The position numbers were made by a program, and so were the translations under genes. Positions 46,716 through 57,657 of a stretch of 64,000 nucleotides of DNA are shown here, in pieces (the stretch's first letter is position 1; every line of letters begins with the position of its first letter). The stretch comes from Paludibacterium denitrificans. Its GTDB lineage: Bacteria; Pseudomonadota; Gammaproteobacteria; Burkholderiales; Chromobacteriaceae. Location: assembly GCF_009707705.1 (NCBI RefSeq), contig NZ_WLYX01000001.1, positions 2,542,001 through 2,606,000 of the forward strand. The letters are read 5' to 3'. Under the pieces are notes generated by a model that had not been told where the DNA came from, made no database searches, and saw only the letters and a list, made by a program, of their open reading frames with translations.

Positions 46716-47491
46716 TGGAGTTGGGATACGCGGCAGCTGGCCTGCTGGTGGGGTTCATCGTTGGTTTGACCGGAGTTGGTGGCGGCTCATTGATGACTCC
46801 TATCCTGCTGTGGTTTGGTATTTCCCCTTCCACTGCTGTCGGAACGGATTTGCTGTATGCCGCGATTACCAAGGCAGGCGGTGTAACGGTTCACAACAAG
46901 CAAAACCATGTGGACTGGGCCATTACCGGCTGGATGGCGGCGGGTAGTGTGCCTGCGGCGTTGGTGACGCTGTGGGCTCTGTCGGCTTTGCATTTGTCTT
47001 CGCATGTCTTGGACTCGGTTTTTAAACTGGTGTTGGGTGTGGCATTGCTGCTGACCGCCGTGGCCATTTTGCTCAAGCCTTACCTCATGCGCTGGTTGCA
47101 TCGGGACAACATTGCCCAGTCCGATGACCCGGTCGTTCCCAAGGTTGTGCCGACTGTGCTGATCGGGTTGGGGCTGGGGGTGCTGGTTACATTGAGTTCG
47201 ATTGGTGCCGGGGCATTGGGCACGCTGGCGCTGTTTTTGCTATACCCCAAGTTGCCGACGGCGCGTCTGGTGGGTACGGAAATCGCCCATGCGATTCCGC
47301 TAACGCTGGTGGCTTACTTGGGGCACGCCAGCATGGGGAATATCCATTATTTGCTGGTGGCCAATTTGCTGATGGGGTCGTTGCCGGGGATCTGGATGGG
47401 CAGCAAGCTGACTCGGCAACTGACTGATAGCTGGTTGCGTGTAGCGCTGGCTGTGATGCTGATGGTGATCGGCTCGAAATTGGTGTACTGA
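46716..47491 (+). CDS. TauE/SafE-family anion permease
   Basis: 258 residues from ATG 46716, 5 bases after AGGGG. Two mirrored halves, AAGLLVGFIVGLTGVGGGSLMTP and LGLGVLVTLSSIGAGALGTLAL, with eight hydrophobic helices. Unlike the copy in the mod operon it is intact and the two are only distantly alike. It probably exports sulfite or an organic sulfonate; the substrate is not readable. Followed by a long hairpin terminator. Confidence 0.85.
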
Positions 47492-47521
47492 ACAGACTGC
47501 CGTACAAATTAAGAGATTATT

Positions 47522-47579
47522 GGCACGCCGGGTTGTTTGTCCTCTAGTGACAGGATAGGCAACACGGCGTGTCTTTTTG
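47522..47579 (+). terminator. long imperfect hairpin terminator
   Basis: GCACGCCGGGTTG pairs with CAACACGGCGTGT across a loop that extends the stem with TCCT/AGGA, followed by TTTTTG. It stops transcription from the TauE gene. Confidence 0.7.
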
Positions 47580-47868
47580 TTTGTGCGGGAGGAGATGCAT
47601 GGGGCAGGTTACGGCAGGCAAAAAGACGGCCCCTTTCGGGGCCCAAGATTGCACCTTCGCTCAGGAGGTAAGGAGGATCGTGACAGCCCGGCCAGCGGGG
47701 TGCGTTGATCCATCCTTGCCGGCTCACGGGCGCCGGGACTGGCGTCAGCAAGCTAGCTTTCAGTGTGCCTGCGGCGAGCCTTGGTCAACAGCCTGTTTGT
47801 TGGGCGTTTGTGTGACGTTCTGTGACGGTCAGCGCTCAAGCCCGGCTGACAGCCATTTGTGCTACAAG

Positions 47869-47878
47869 GTTGGCCGAA
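47869..47878 (+). repeat. uptake-type 10-mer GTTGGCCGAA, intergenic
   Basis: Long form AAGGTTGGCCGAAAA between two genes. Confidence 0.7.
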
Positions 47879-47890
47879 AAAGCGTGACGG

Positions 47891-49867
47891 CTAGACGCCC
47901 GGCAGTTTCTGGCGAATCAGGTCGCGCAGGGTGAAACGGTTCGGGTGGATGGCTTGCATCAGGCTGACAGGCAGCGGGGCCGGTTCGTTATCCAGATAGG
48001 CGGCCAGAATTTCACCCGACAGTGGTGCGGTAATCATGCCGCGCGAGCCGTGGGCCGTATTCACATACAAACCTTCGACCCGGGGCGCGGCGGTGTCGAG
48101 TTTGAGCGTCGCGTCTTTGGAGAGGGGCAGGTAGCTGTCGATGAAGTCCTGTTGTCGCACCACCGGCCCGATGATCGGCAGGTAGTCCGGACTGGTGCTG
48201 CGGAAGGCGGCTCGACCGGAAAGACCGGACAGTGACGGGGTGCCCAGCGCTTGCCACAGCTTGGGGGCCATCTGGGCCAGCATATCCGGGTTTTCCGGTG
48301 CTCGGCCGGTTCGACAGTCAGATCATCGGTATTGAATTTAAACGTGGCGCCCGTGCAGTGCTGGTTAAAACGGGTTTGCGAGATATAGCCTTCGCCACAC
48401 AGCACGGTTTGTAAATGCTTACTTGCCGGTGTCGCCGCGGTGACGGTGACTTGGCCGCGGATGCGCTTGATCGGCAGATGGCTGGTGCTATCAAAGGCTG
48501 TGGTTTCTGCTCCGCCAGCCATCACCACGATTGCGCCAATGGCCAACGGTTGCTGGCTATCGTACGCCGTCCAGTTACGGGTAATCGGGTCCCAGTCCAG
48601 CTCCACCACATTGTGGCTGGTACGTATCTGAATATTGGGGTGATCAGTCAGTTGCCGGATCAATGCTGGTGGATTGAGCCAGCCGCCCTGTGGGAAGAAC
48701 AGCCCGCCACAGGGAAGTTCAATGCCTGCTTGCAGGCTGGCGGCGTCAGCATCGAGTGCTTGCAATAAGTCGGCCGGTAAACCGCAGGTGGCCAGTTCCT
48801 GCTGTTTTTTGGCTTCGGCAGCCGAATGCGCCAGTTGCAATACGCCACATTGCTGCCAGGTTGCTTCACCTTGCGGTAGCTGGTTATGCAGCGTGCGCAG
48901 GGTATAAGCGTAGCCGGAAAGTACCAGTTGGGTCAGCGGGGTGAAATGCGCGGACAGCTTGGCATAGAGCACGCCTTGTGGATTGCCGGACGCGGCGCTG
49001 GCAAGGGCCGGTAGCCGCTCCAGCAGCGTGACTTGCCAGCCGCGCTTGGCCAGACTGTGAGCCGTGGCGGCACCGGCAATCCCGCCACCCACCAAAATCG
49101 CACTACGCTCGGCCGGGCGTTGGGCCGGGCGTGCAAACCATGGCGCCTGCCAGCTGCCGGGCGGCGCGGAAACCAGCTTACCGCAGCTCATCTCGCGCTT
49201 GGCGCCATATCCGGCCACTTTGTGCACGGCAAAACCGGCAGCGGCCAACCCCCGGCGCACCACGCCGGCGCTGGTAAAGGTGGCGAAGGTGGCCTCTGGG
49301 GCGGACAGCCGCGCCAATTGCGCAAATAACTGCGGTTGCCACATCTCCGGGTTCTTCGAGGGGGCAAATCCGTCCAGAAACCACGCGTCCACGCTGGCAT
49401 CCAGCTGCGGCAAAGTCTCCAGCACATCGCCCACAATCAGGGTCAGCGTGACGCGTCCTTGTTGCAGAATCAGCCGGTGCCAGCCCGGTGTGAGCGTGCC
49501 ATACTGACTTAGCAGTTCGCTGGCATGGGGAGCCAGTTCCGGCCACAAGGCCAGTGCCCCGGCGCAAATCGGCGGGAGCCAGCGGGTATTTTTCTGTGGA
49601 AACAAAATGCAGGCGGGCCGTGGCTGGAGCGTGTTCGACAAAACATTGCCACGCGGCCAGAAAATTCAGGCCGGTACCAAAGCCGGTTTCGCCGATGGTG
49701 AACTGTCCTTCTGCTGGCAGAGCGGCCCAGCGTTCGGCCAACTGATTGTGGCGCAGGAAGACGTGGCGCGTTTCCTCGAGTCCGGATGACTTGGAAAAAT
49801 ACACATCGCCAAACGTCGTGGAAACGGGTTGGCCATCTTGCCAATCGAGTTGTGCAAATGGATTCAT
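47891..49867 (-). CDS. mnmC: bifunctional tRNA modification enzyme MnmC, two scars
   Basis: 658 residues after removing one G near 49575 and restoring one base near 48293 (CACCGG for CACCTGG). N-terminal methyltransferase domain: [18 protein letters not shown] with the SAM-binding loop and [18 protein letters not shown]-terminal FAD oxidoreductase domain opens [22 protein letters not shown] (GxGxxG) and ends [20 protein letters not shown]. It completes the mnm5s2U34 modification of tRNA anticodons: the oxidase removes carboxymethyl, the methylase adds methyl. Confidence 0.93.
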
Positions 49868-50085
49868 GCGAGCAGTCAGAAGGCCGTACGGCGTGGAAAC
49901 GGGGGATTATTCTACCGCAAACCATTCATGCCATAGGCGCGCTATCGGTAAAAAATCGACAGGATTCTTCATGCTGATCAAGCGATAGCGGCCGCGCGCG
50001 CGGTTTTTTTCTGATCGGATTTTTACGGTTGTGCCGGTGTGATGAATGGCCTGCTTGACCCATGACAAATCCTTAGGTCGCAGCC

Positions 50086-50114
50086 CTTGAAAAGCGCCAA
50101 AACTTTCCCAAGAT
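50086..50114 (+). promoter_or_regulatory. candidate heat-shock (sigma-32) promoter of clpB
   Basis: CTTGAAA at 50086-50092, a 14-base spacer and CCCAAGAT at 50107-50114, close to the sigma-32 consensus CTTGAAA and CCCCATNT. It lies 33 bases upstream of the clpB start and before GGAG. Confidence 0.55.
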
Positions 50115-50147
50115 TCGAGTTAACAGGATTAACAAGGAGTCTGTCTC

Positions 50148-52725
50148 ATGCGATTTGAAAAGCTGACGACCAAGTTTCAACAGGCACTGGGCGATGCCCA
50201 GAGCCCGGCGCTGGCCCATGACAATGCCTATATCGAACCGTCCCACCTGCTGCTGGCCATGCTGGATGACAGCGAAGGGGGCGTGGGGAGTTTGCTGGCT
50301 CGTGCTTAGGCGTTAATGTGCCGGGGCTGAAAACGGCGCTGAATGCGGCCATTCAACGCCTGCCGCGCGTACAGGGCACGGGCGGCGAGGTTAATGTCTC
50401 GCGCGATTTGGGGAATTTGCTCAACCTGACCGACAAGGCAGCCATGAAGCGCGGCGACGAATTCATTGCCAGCGAATTGTTCCTTGCCGCGTTGGCCGAA
50501 GACAAGGGCGAAACCGGCCGGTTGTTGAAAGAACATGGCGGTTCGGCCAAGGCGATCGAAGCCGCGATCGAGGCGGTGCGTGGCGGCCAGAATGTGGGCA
50601 GTCAGGATGCCGAAAATCAGCGCGAGGCGTTGAAAAAGTACACGCTCGACCTGACCGAACGGGCACGTGACGGCAAGCTCGACCCGGTGATTGGCCGTGA
50701 CGACGAAATCCGTCGTGCCATTCAGGTACTGCTGCGCCGCACCAAGAATAACCCGGTGCTGATCGGTGAACCGGGTGTGGGCAAAACCGCTATTGTCGAA
50801 GGTCTGGCACAGCGGATTGTCAACGGTGAAGTGCCGGATTCTCTCAAAAACAAACGCCTGCTGGTGCTGGATTTGGCGGCTCTCATTGCCGGTGCCAAGT
50901 TCCGTGGTGAGTTTGAGGAACGGCTGAAAGCGGTGCTCAATGATCTGTCCAAGGATGATGGTCAGACGCTGATTTTCATCGACGAAATTCATACGCTGGT
51001 GGGGGCGGGTAAGGCTGACGGGGCGATGGATGCCTACAATATGCTCAAACCAGCGCTGGCGCGCGGTGAACTGCACTGCATTGGCGCGACCACGTTGGAC
51101 GAGTATCGCAAGTACATTGAGAAGGATGCGGCGCTGGAGCGGCGTTTCCAGAAGGTGCTGGTGGATGAGCCGTCGGTGGAAGACACCATCGCCATCCTGC
51201 GCGGCTTGCAGGAAAAATACGAAATCCATCATGGCGTGGACATTACCGACCCGGCTATCGTCGCCGCCGCGGAGTTGTCGCATCGCTATATTACCGACCG
51301 TTTTCTGCCGGACAAGGCCATTGACCTGATTGACGAGGCCGCCAGCCGCATCAAGATGGAGCTGGATTCCAAGCCGGAAGAAATGGACCGGCTGGATCGC
51401 CGTCTGATTCAGCTCAAGATCGAACGCGAAGCGGTGAGGAAGGAAACTGACGAGGCATCGAAAAAACGCTTGCAACTGATCGAAGAGGAAATGGCGAAGC
51501 TGCAACGCGAATATGCCGATCTGGACGAAATCTGGACGGCAGAAAAGGCCTCCGTGCAGGGTAGCCAGAGCATCAAGGAAGAGATCGACCGGCTGAAAGT
51601 GGAAATGGACGATCTTAAGCGCAAGGGCGATTGGCAGAAGTTGGCCGAACTGCAGTATGGCAAGCTGCCGCAACTGGAGGCACGGCTGAAAGAGGCTGAA
51701 GCGTCTGGCACTGAAAGCAGCAAACCGAAGCGGTTGCTGCGCACACAGGTGGGCGCCGAGGAAATTGCCGAAGTGGTGAGCCGGGCTACCGGGATTCCGG
51801 TGTCGAAAATGCTGGAAGGCGAGCGCGAAAAATTGTTGCGCATGGAAAACGTGCTGCATGAACGCGTGGTGGGGCAGGACGAGGCGGTGCGCGCCGTGGC
51901 CGATGCCATCCGGCGTAGCCGCTCTGGCCTGGCTGATCCGAACAAGCCGTATGGTTCCTTCCTGTTTCTGGGGCCAACCGGCGTCGGCAAGACCGAGTTG
52001 TGCAAGACGCTGGCAAATTTCCTGTTCGACAGTGAAGAGCATCTGATCCGTATCGACATGTCGGAATACATGGAGAAGCATTCGGTGGCTCGCCTGATCG
52101 GGGCGCCTCCGGGCTATGTTGGTTACGAAGAGGGCGGTTATCTGACCGAGCAGGTGCGCCGCAAACCGTATAGCGTGATTCTGCTGGACGAAGTGGAAAA
52201 GGCTCATCCGGATGTGTTTAACATCCTGCTACAGGTCTTGGATGATGGCCGACTCACCGATGGGCAGGGGCGCACTGTCGATTTCAAGAACACCGTGATC
52301 GTGATGACCTCCAACATGGGTAGCCAGCAGATTCAGGCCATGGCGACCGATGATTATCAGGTGATCAAGCTGGCAGTAATGGCTGAGGTGAAAACGCATT
52401 TCCGTCCGGAGTTCATCAACCGTATCGATGAGGTGGTGGTGTTCCACGGGCTGGATGAGAAAAACATCAAGTCGATTGCACGCATTCAGCTCAAAGGGTT
52501 GGAGCAACGTTTGGCCAAGCTGGAGCTGGATTTGCAGGTTACCGACGATGCGCTGGGGTTGTTGTCCGAGGCTGGCTTCGATCCGGTTTATGGCGCACGT
52601 CCGCTCAAGCGGGCGATCCAGACCGAGCTGGAAAACCCGTTGGCCAAGGCGATTCTGGCTTCAAGTATCCGCCGCAGTCCACCATTGTGGTCGATGCCAA
52701 AGACAGTCAGCTGGTGTTCGGGTAA
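50148..52725 (+). CDS. clpB: disaggregase ClpB, two scars
   Basis: 858 residues after removing two bases at 50304-50311 (GCTTAGGC for GCCGGC) and restoring one at 52658 (GCTTC for GCCGGC), which gives [18 protein letters not shown] and a stop at 52723-52725. N-domain [22 protein letters not shown], first AAA+ with [13 protein letters not shown] and [13 protein letters not shown], coiled-coil M-domain about 400-525, second AAA+ with [13 protein letters not shown] and [13 protein letters not shown]. Unfolds aggregated proteins with DnaK. The 633-residue frame on the other strand is a shadow. Confidence 0.96.
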
Positions 52726-52783
52726 GAAGCGCTGCCGCATGGAAAAAAAGCCTATTGGTACTTTTTTGTACCCATACGGTAGA

Positions 52784-53368
52784 TCATGCCGTTGGCGGGG
52801 TGAAGTCGGGATGACGATGGCAGCTTAACAAGTGATCATTTACCACCCCAACGGCTTGCAGGTAGGCATAGATGATGGTGCTGCCGACAAAATTCATCCC
52901 GGCCTGCTGCAGCGCTTTGCTGAGTCGATCCGACAGGTCGCTGCGTGCCGGAATGTCTGCCATGCTGGTGGGGCGGTTGATGATGGGGTGTGTTCCCACC
53001 TGCTGCCAGAGCCAGTTGGCAAAACTGCCATGCTCGCGCTGCAATTGCACAAAGACGCGAGCATTGCGGATGGCACTTTTCAATTTCAGACGGTTACGAA
53101 TGATGGCGGGGTTGTGCATCAGCCGCTCGACATCCTCGTCCGTCATGGCCGCGACAGCGGCCGGGTCAAAACCGCAAAACGCTGCCCGATAGCCCTCGCG
53201 CTTGCGTAGCACGGTAATCCAGGCCAGACCGGCTTGAGCGCTTTCCAGTAGCAGCATCTCGAACAGTTTCTGGTCGTCATGCTCGGCAACGCCCCATTCC
53301 TGATCGTGATAGGCCGTATAGAGAGCATCGGAGCCGCACCATGGGCAGCGTGGCAGAGGCAGCGTCAT
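52784..53368 (-). CDS. tag: DNA-3-methyladenine glycosylase I
   Basis: 194 residues, intact. [20 protein letters not shown] at the start holds Cys and the His/Asp/Glu surrounds of the Tag zinc site; [29 protein letters not shown] and C-terminal HLLSCHRHP give the zinc ligands. Cuts 3-methyladenine from DNA. Normal length. It is convergent with clpB; the spacer has the small palindrome GGTAC TTTTTT GTACC near 52757. Confidence 0.93.
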   Translation of the reverse strand: MTLPLPRCPWCGSDALYTAYHDQEWGVAEHDDQKLFEMLLLESAQAGLAWITVLRKREGYRAAFCGFDPAAVAAMTDEDVERLMHNPAIIRNRLKLKSAIRNARVFVQLQREHGSFANWLWQQVGTHPIINRPTSMADIPARSDLSDRLSKALQQAGMNFVGSTIIYAYLQAVGVVNDHLLSCHRHPDFTPPTA

Positions 53369-53388
53369 GCGGTATTGATGGCCAAAAA

Positions 53389-53829
53389 CTAGTTCTGGTT
53401 ATGCAGCAGGATGTCGCAGTTCAGACCGGTTTTCTGCAGGCCCTTACGCGTTACCGTGTTGATCACCAGCGGGTTGCGGATATTGGCGCGCAACGAGCCG
53501 AGCAGTACCTGACCATCTTCTGACGGTTCTTTGTACAGCATGACCAGGATCACGGCTGGTTCCGGCGTTTGCAGCTCCAGCAATGCGGTTTCGTCATCGT
53601 TCAGATCGATTTCGTAACGCACGCCCAGTTTCAACGGGTTGGTCAGGCTGAAGGTGACATCGGCGTCATCCGGGGACTGCAACCAGTACAGATCTGGTTC
53701 GGTCTGGCTCTCATTATGAAACAACTTGAAGCGGGTGCAGTTTTCCAAGGCCGGAATGCCTTGCGGGAACGTGATGATGGTGGATTCGTCGATATCCACA
53801 TTGCCCAACAGACTGGAGTCGAACCGCAT
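53389..53829 (-). CDS. fliW: flagellar assembly factor FliW
   Basis: 146 residues, ATG at 53829. FliW beta fold: STIITFPQGIPALENCTRFKLF, FSLTNPLKLGVRYEIDL, VMLYKEPSEDGQVLLGSLRANIRNPLVIN. FliW frees flagellin translation by binding CsrA; csrA and flagellar genes are not in this window. The tag gene lies just downstream, 20 bases from the stop. Confidence 0.9.
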   Translation of the reverse strand: MRFDSSLLGNVDIDESTIITFPQGIPALENCTRFKLFHNESQTEPDLYWLQSPDDADVTFSLTNPLKLGVRYEIDLNDDETALLELQTPEPAVILVMLYKEPSEDGQVLLGSLRANIRNPLVINTVTRKGLQKTGLNCDILLHNQN

Positions 53830-53946
53830 GATGTGTCTCCCTGGTTGATCGTACCAAGCATTATGCATGAAACACGGGGCAAGAACGATCTGTCGTGTGC
53901 AAGGCGAGATGCAGAGGGGCTGGCTTGCCGCTAAAATCGGCAAATT

Positions 53947-54761
53947 ATGGAATGTGTTGACCTTTATCCCCGTATCGAAACGGCGCTGACGTGCGCAGAG
54001 GTTGGCCGAAAACTGTCGCTGACGGTCGCGCTGGAGGCCGATTGGCAGGCGCAACGCTTGCGGCGTGACAACGCGGCGCCGCTGTATCGTTTGCCTGAGG
54101 CGGGGCGGCCGTTGCGCCCGCCGTTGGTGTCGCCCTCACAAGTGCCCAAGCGTTCGTTGGCCACCACAGAAGGCCATGCCGCGCTGATTCACGCCATTGC
54201 GCATATCGAATTCAATGCCATCAATCTGGCGCTGGATGCGGCGTGGCGCTTTCGCGACATGCCGGATGCCTTTATTGGTGACTGGCTGCGCATTGCGGCG
54301 GAAGAAGCTGGCCACTTTGCGCTGTTGCAGCAAAGGTTGGCCGAAATCGGTTATGCCTATGGTGATTTCCCCGCCCACGATGGGTTATGGTCGATGACTT
54401 ACAAAACCGATCACGATCCGCTGGTGCGCATGGCACTGGTGCCGCGGGTGCTGGAGGCACGTGGGCTGGATGCCACGCCGGGAATCCAGCGGCGTTTGCA
54501 GAGTATGGGAGACCATGCTTCGGTGGCGATTCTGGATGTGGTATTGCGCGAGGAGATCGGCCACGTCAAGGTCGGCAATTACTGGTTTGCCTGGCTATGT
54601 CAACAACGTGGCCGGAGCCCTTGGCAACGTTTCGCCAGTTGCTGGCCGACTATGGGCTGGAGCAGTATCGCGGGCCGTATAATCTGCTGGCGCGTCAGCA
54701 GGCCGGGTTTTCGCCGAAGGAGCTGGAAATGCTGGAGCTGGCGCTATCAGCGCCGCACTGA
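53947..54761 (+). CDS. ferritin-like DUF455 protein, one-base gap
   Basis: 271 residues after restoring one base near 54613 (GGCCGG for GGCCTGG), giving QQRGLEPLATFRQLLADYGLEQYRGPYNLLARQQAGF. The diiron ferritin-like helices show HAIAHIEFNAINLALDA, IAAEEAGHFALLQQRL and LREEIGHVKVGN, with paired Glu and ExxH ligands. DUF455 proteins resemble the tRNA hydroxylase MiaE. A GTTGGCCGAA word lies near residue 20 and another near residue 130. Confidence 0.85.
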
Positions 54762-54773
54762 GCGTGGTGACAG

Positions 54774-54783
54774 GTTGGCCGAA
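54774..54783 (+). repeat. uptake-type 10-mer GTTGGCCGAA, intergenic
   Basis: Long form CAGGTTGGCCGAA between the DUF455 stop and the next gene. Confidence 0.7.
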
Positions 54784-54797
54784 TGAATGGGGAGCAC

Positions 54798-55016
54798 ATG
54801 ATGTTTGCGACATTTTTCCTGCGATTGCAGCGACAGCGCCTGTTGGCGGGGTGGCTGGTGGTGTTGTCTACGCTGGTGTTTGTCATCGCCGCGGCGTTGT
54901 TGAACAGCGGCGATGGCGCGGTGAGCATGCTGCGTGGCCTGATCTGTGGAGTTTTGTGGCTGTTGGCACTGGTGGGGCAAATCACCGGCGTGTTGGCGCT
55001 AGCCCGAAAACCATGA
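54798..55016 (+). CDS. small two-helix membrane protein
   Basis: 72 residues from ATG 54798, 3 bases after GGGGAGCAC; an upstream ATG at 54783 overlaps the 12-mer and lacks a ribosome site. Two hydrophobic helices (LLAGWLVVLSTLVFVIAAALL and GLICGVLWLLALVGQITGVLAL) with a short basic N-terminus (LRLQRQR). No family recognised. Confidence 0.65.
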   Translation: MMFATFFLRLQRQRLLAGWLVVLSTLVFVIAAALLNSGDGAVSMLRGLICGVLWLLALVGQITGVLALARKP

Positions 55017-55191
55017 TGGAAAAGGGTATTTAAAACATAGGGTTAATGTTTTGGTTTGCCGTGGCGTCAGGCTTGACGACGGGCCAGCTTGCCGCGCATA
55101 ATCGCGCCGCACAACCAAAAACAACGTGGGAAAACAAGGCTCCGCCAAGGCGTGGGGCCTTTTCATTTTTATCTTTCGGAGACGCCCCGTG
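55017..55191. other. intergenic region with a hairpin
   Basis: AAGGCTCCGCC ... CGTGGGGCCTTTTC at about 55137-55163 forms an imperfect stem followed by T-rich sequence, so it may end transcription of the small membrane protein gene or attenuate the next gene. Confidence 0.4.
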
Positions 55192-55611
55192 ATGGATTAC
55201 CAGGCATTCCTGCGCCAGCTGGAAACCCACACCTTGCCGGTTGCCGATTTTAACCATCAGGCACATCTGTACGCCGCCCGGGCTTATCGCCGTCTGTATC
55301 CGGCGGGCGAGGCGGCCGTGCGGTGCTCGCGGGCGTTCTCACGTTACGTAATGGCCCAAGGGTCTATCCGGAAGTACCACCACTCGTTGACCATGGCCTT
55401 GCTGGCGATCCTCTATAGCCTACTGGATGCGTGCCCCGAACTGACCGAAGACTGGGACGCCTTTTGCCAGAATTGCACCGACGTGATCGAAGATGCGCGG
55501 GCGGTGGTGCTGGAACATTATTCTGCCGACAGGCTGGACGAGGAGGCGGCGCGCAAGGCGTTTGTGGCCCCGGACAAAAAACCGCTGCCCACGGCCTGTC
55601 TTTTGCACTGA
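55192..55611 (+). CDS. conserved hypothetical protein
   Basis: 139 residues (MDYQAFLRQLETHTLPVADF...), mostly helical, with a C-terminal segment AARKAFVAPDKKPLPTACLL. CGGAGACG lies before the ATG. Not recognised. Located 20 bases before trhP on the same strand, so co-transcribed with it. Confidence 0.6.
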   Translation: MDYQAFLRQLETHTLPVADFNHQAHLYAARAYRRLYPAGEAAVRCSRAFSRYVMAQGSIRKYHHSLTMALLAILYSLLDACPELTEDWDAFCQNCTDVIEDARAVVLEHYSADRLDEEAARKAFVAPDKKPLPTACLLH

Positions 55612-55631
55612 AACACACGATAGCCATCAAC

Positions 55632-56976
55632 ATGAAATCACCGGAACTACTGTTGCCTGCGGGCACGTTGGACAAAATGCGCGCGGCCTATGATTTTGGC
55701 GCCGATGCGGTCTACGCTTACCAGCCGCGCTACAGCCTGCGGGCCCGCAATAACGACTTCAAACTGGAAGAACTGCAAGTCGGCATCGACGAAGCCCATG
55801 CGCGCGGCAAACTGTTTTTTGTTGCCAGCAACCTGCTGCCGCATAACAGCAAGGTCAAGACCTACATGGCCGACATGGAACCGGTCATTGCCATGAAGCC
55901 CGATGCGCTGATCATGGCCGACCCCGGCTTGATCATGATGGTGCGGGAAAAATGGCCGGAAGTGCCGATCCACCTGTCGGTACAGGCCAATACCGTCAAC
56001 TACATGGGCGTCAAGTTCTGGCAGAAGATGGGCGTGTCGCGCATCATCCTGTCGCGCGAACTGAGCCCTGGACGAAATCGAGGATATTCGTCAGCAGTGT
56101 CCGGATATCGAGCTGGAAGTGTTCGTGCACGGAGCGCTGTGCATTGCCTACTCCGGCCGTTGCCTGCTGTCCGGTTATTTCAATCACCGCGACCCGAATC
56201 AGGGGACCTGCACCAACGCCTGTCGCTGGGACTACAAGGTGCATGACACCCAGGCTGACGATGCCGGTGATGTGCAGACCATCAAGTTTGATTTCAACAA
56301 GGCGCTGGAAGAAGCCAACCAGAGCTTTGCGTCCTGCGGCGGTGCCGAACGCCACCCGCTGGCCGACAAGACTTACCTGATCGAAGAGGGCAGCCGTCCG
56401 GGTGAACTGATGCCGATCATGGAAGACGAGCACGGCACCTACATCATGAACTCCAAGGACCTGCGTGCTGTGGAGCAGGTGGAAAAGCTGGTGAAAATTG
56501 GTGTGGACTCGCTGAAAATCGAAGGTCGTACCAAAAGTCTGTATTACGTGGCGCGTACCGCTCAGGTGTATCGCAAGGCGGTTGACGATGCAGTGGCCGG
56601 ACGGCCGTTTGACTTGTCACTGTTGGCCGAACTGGATGGTCTGGCCAATCGTGGCTACACGCCGGGCTTTCTGGAGCGCCATCAGACGCAGGATTACCAG
56701 AATTACCTCACCGGCCATTCCAAGGCAAAACAGAGCCAGTACGTGGGCGACGTGCTGGAGGTGGATGCCGACGGCTGGGCGCTGATCGATGTGAAAAACC
56801 GCTTCGCACTGGGCGATCAGCTGGAAATCATCCACCCGAGCGGCAATCGTGTCATTACCCTCAACGTCATGACGCGTAACGGCGAGCCAGCGGAAGTGGC
56901 GCCCGGGAGCGGCGTAAAAGTGAAGATTCCGGGCATGCAAGGATTGGAAAAGGCACTGATTGCACGCCTCTTGTGA
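55632..56976 (+). CDS. trhP: tRNA hydroxylation protein TrhP (U32 family, YegQ)
   Basis: 447 residues after removing one C near 56066 (AGCCCTGG for AGCCTGG, CCWGG class). U32 signature EVFVHGALCIAYSGRCLLSG followed by NQGTCTNACRW, whose Cys residues bind an iron-sulfur cluster; the C-terminal OB-like domain is DQLEIIHPSGNRVITLNV. With prephenate as precursor, TrhP makes 5-hydroxyuridine at position 34 of some tRNAs. Followed by a terminator. Confidence 0.9.
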
Positions 56977-57012
56977 TCAAATCTAGTGCAAGCCGTAACC
57001 GGCTTGGCGCAT

Positions 57013-57047
57013 GAAAATGGGCGGACACCATGTGTTCGCCCATTTTT
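57013..57047 (+). terminator. terminator after trhP
   Basis: AAAATGGGCGGACAC, loop CATG, GTGTTCGCCCATTTTT. Strong stem with one G-T mismatch and a T run. Confidence 0.85.
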
Positions 57048-57657
57048 ATTGTTTTGTCCGTTACCTTGTTAGGTTGTGTTGGTAGCTGTTGTAAGCGGCC
57101 TACGCTTTTTTTCCTGAGATATGTTGGCGAGAACCCCTCTGGACGGCGGCGTCCATTGCCCGTGGCCTCCAGCTTTGTTTGATCATATTTGATGTATGGA
57201 TAGCCTACTGCTGCGCATGATCAGTGCGGCCAAGCCTTTGGAATATATGAGTTTTCTTTCCCCTCTGTAGTGCCTGCTTTGCCATCTTGTGCCCGGGCCG
57301 TGCGCATCGTTGTGCGTCAGCGCCGCGCCAGTGCGATCTGTTTTTTCCGCTGTTTTGACGCTTGTCATTTTTTGCACTGCAAAACGTAGAGTGATTGCGT
57401 GCTGATCGGGTTGCCGCTACAACTCTGTTCAGTGGCCAATGACTTGTGCATTTTCTTAAACGCGGTGTCGAGGTGGCGCAAAACGTCGAAATTGCCACGT
57501 GTTGTACAAGGTTGCACGGTTCTTGCTAGGTAGGAAACAACGGCGGATGACATCCGCTGGCAGTTGTGTCGGATTGAATGTCAATGCAGTGCGTGAGGGC
57601 CTGACTCGGTATCGGATCGGTCGGGCATGTATGGTCTTGCGATACAAAGGAAGCCGT
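57048..57657. other. 610-base gap upstream of potF
   Basis: No protein-like frame. It must hold the potF promoter; AAAGGAAGCCGT precedes the ATG. The length leaves room for a leader or a small RNA gene, but I see no clear structure beyond short stems. Confidence 0.4.

Larger units (their letters stand above)
47492..47890. other. intergenic region with hairpins and one uptake-type 12-mer
   Basis: About 400 bases without a gene. It holds the terminator at 47522-47579, a second hairpin GGCCCCTTTCGGGGCC at 47626-47641, one of only two intact GCCGGC words I found (47718-47723), and the 12-mer at 47867-47878. Confidence 0.5.

Noticed and set aside
47626-47641. GGCCCCTTTCGGGGCC as a riboswitch or operator
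   Set aside because: A short perfect hairpin without a conserved surround and not before a gene start in the right direction; probably part of a terminator region.
50306-52207. 633-codon frame opposite clpB
   Set aside because: It is the shadow of a GC-rich coding strand; its composition is His- and Phe-rich with no family, while the plus strand encodes a complete ClpB.
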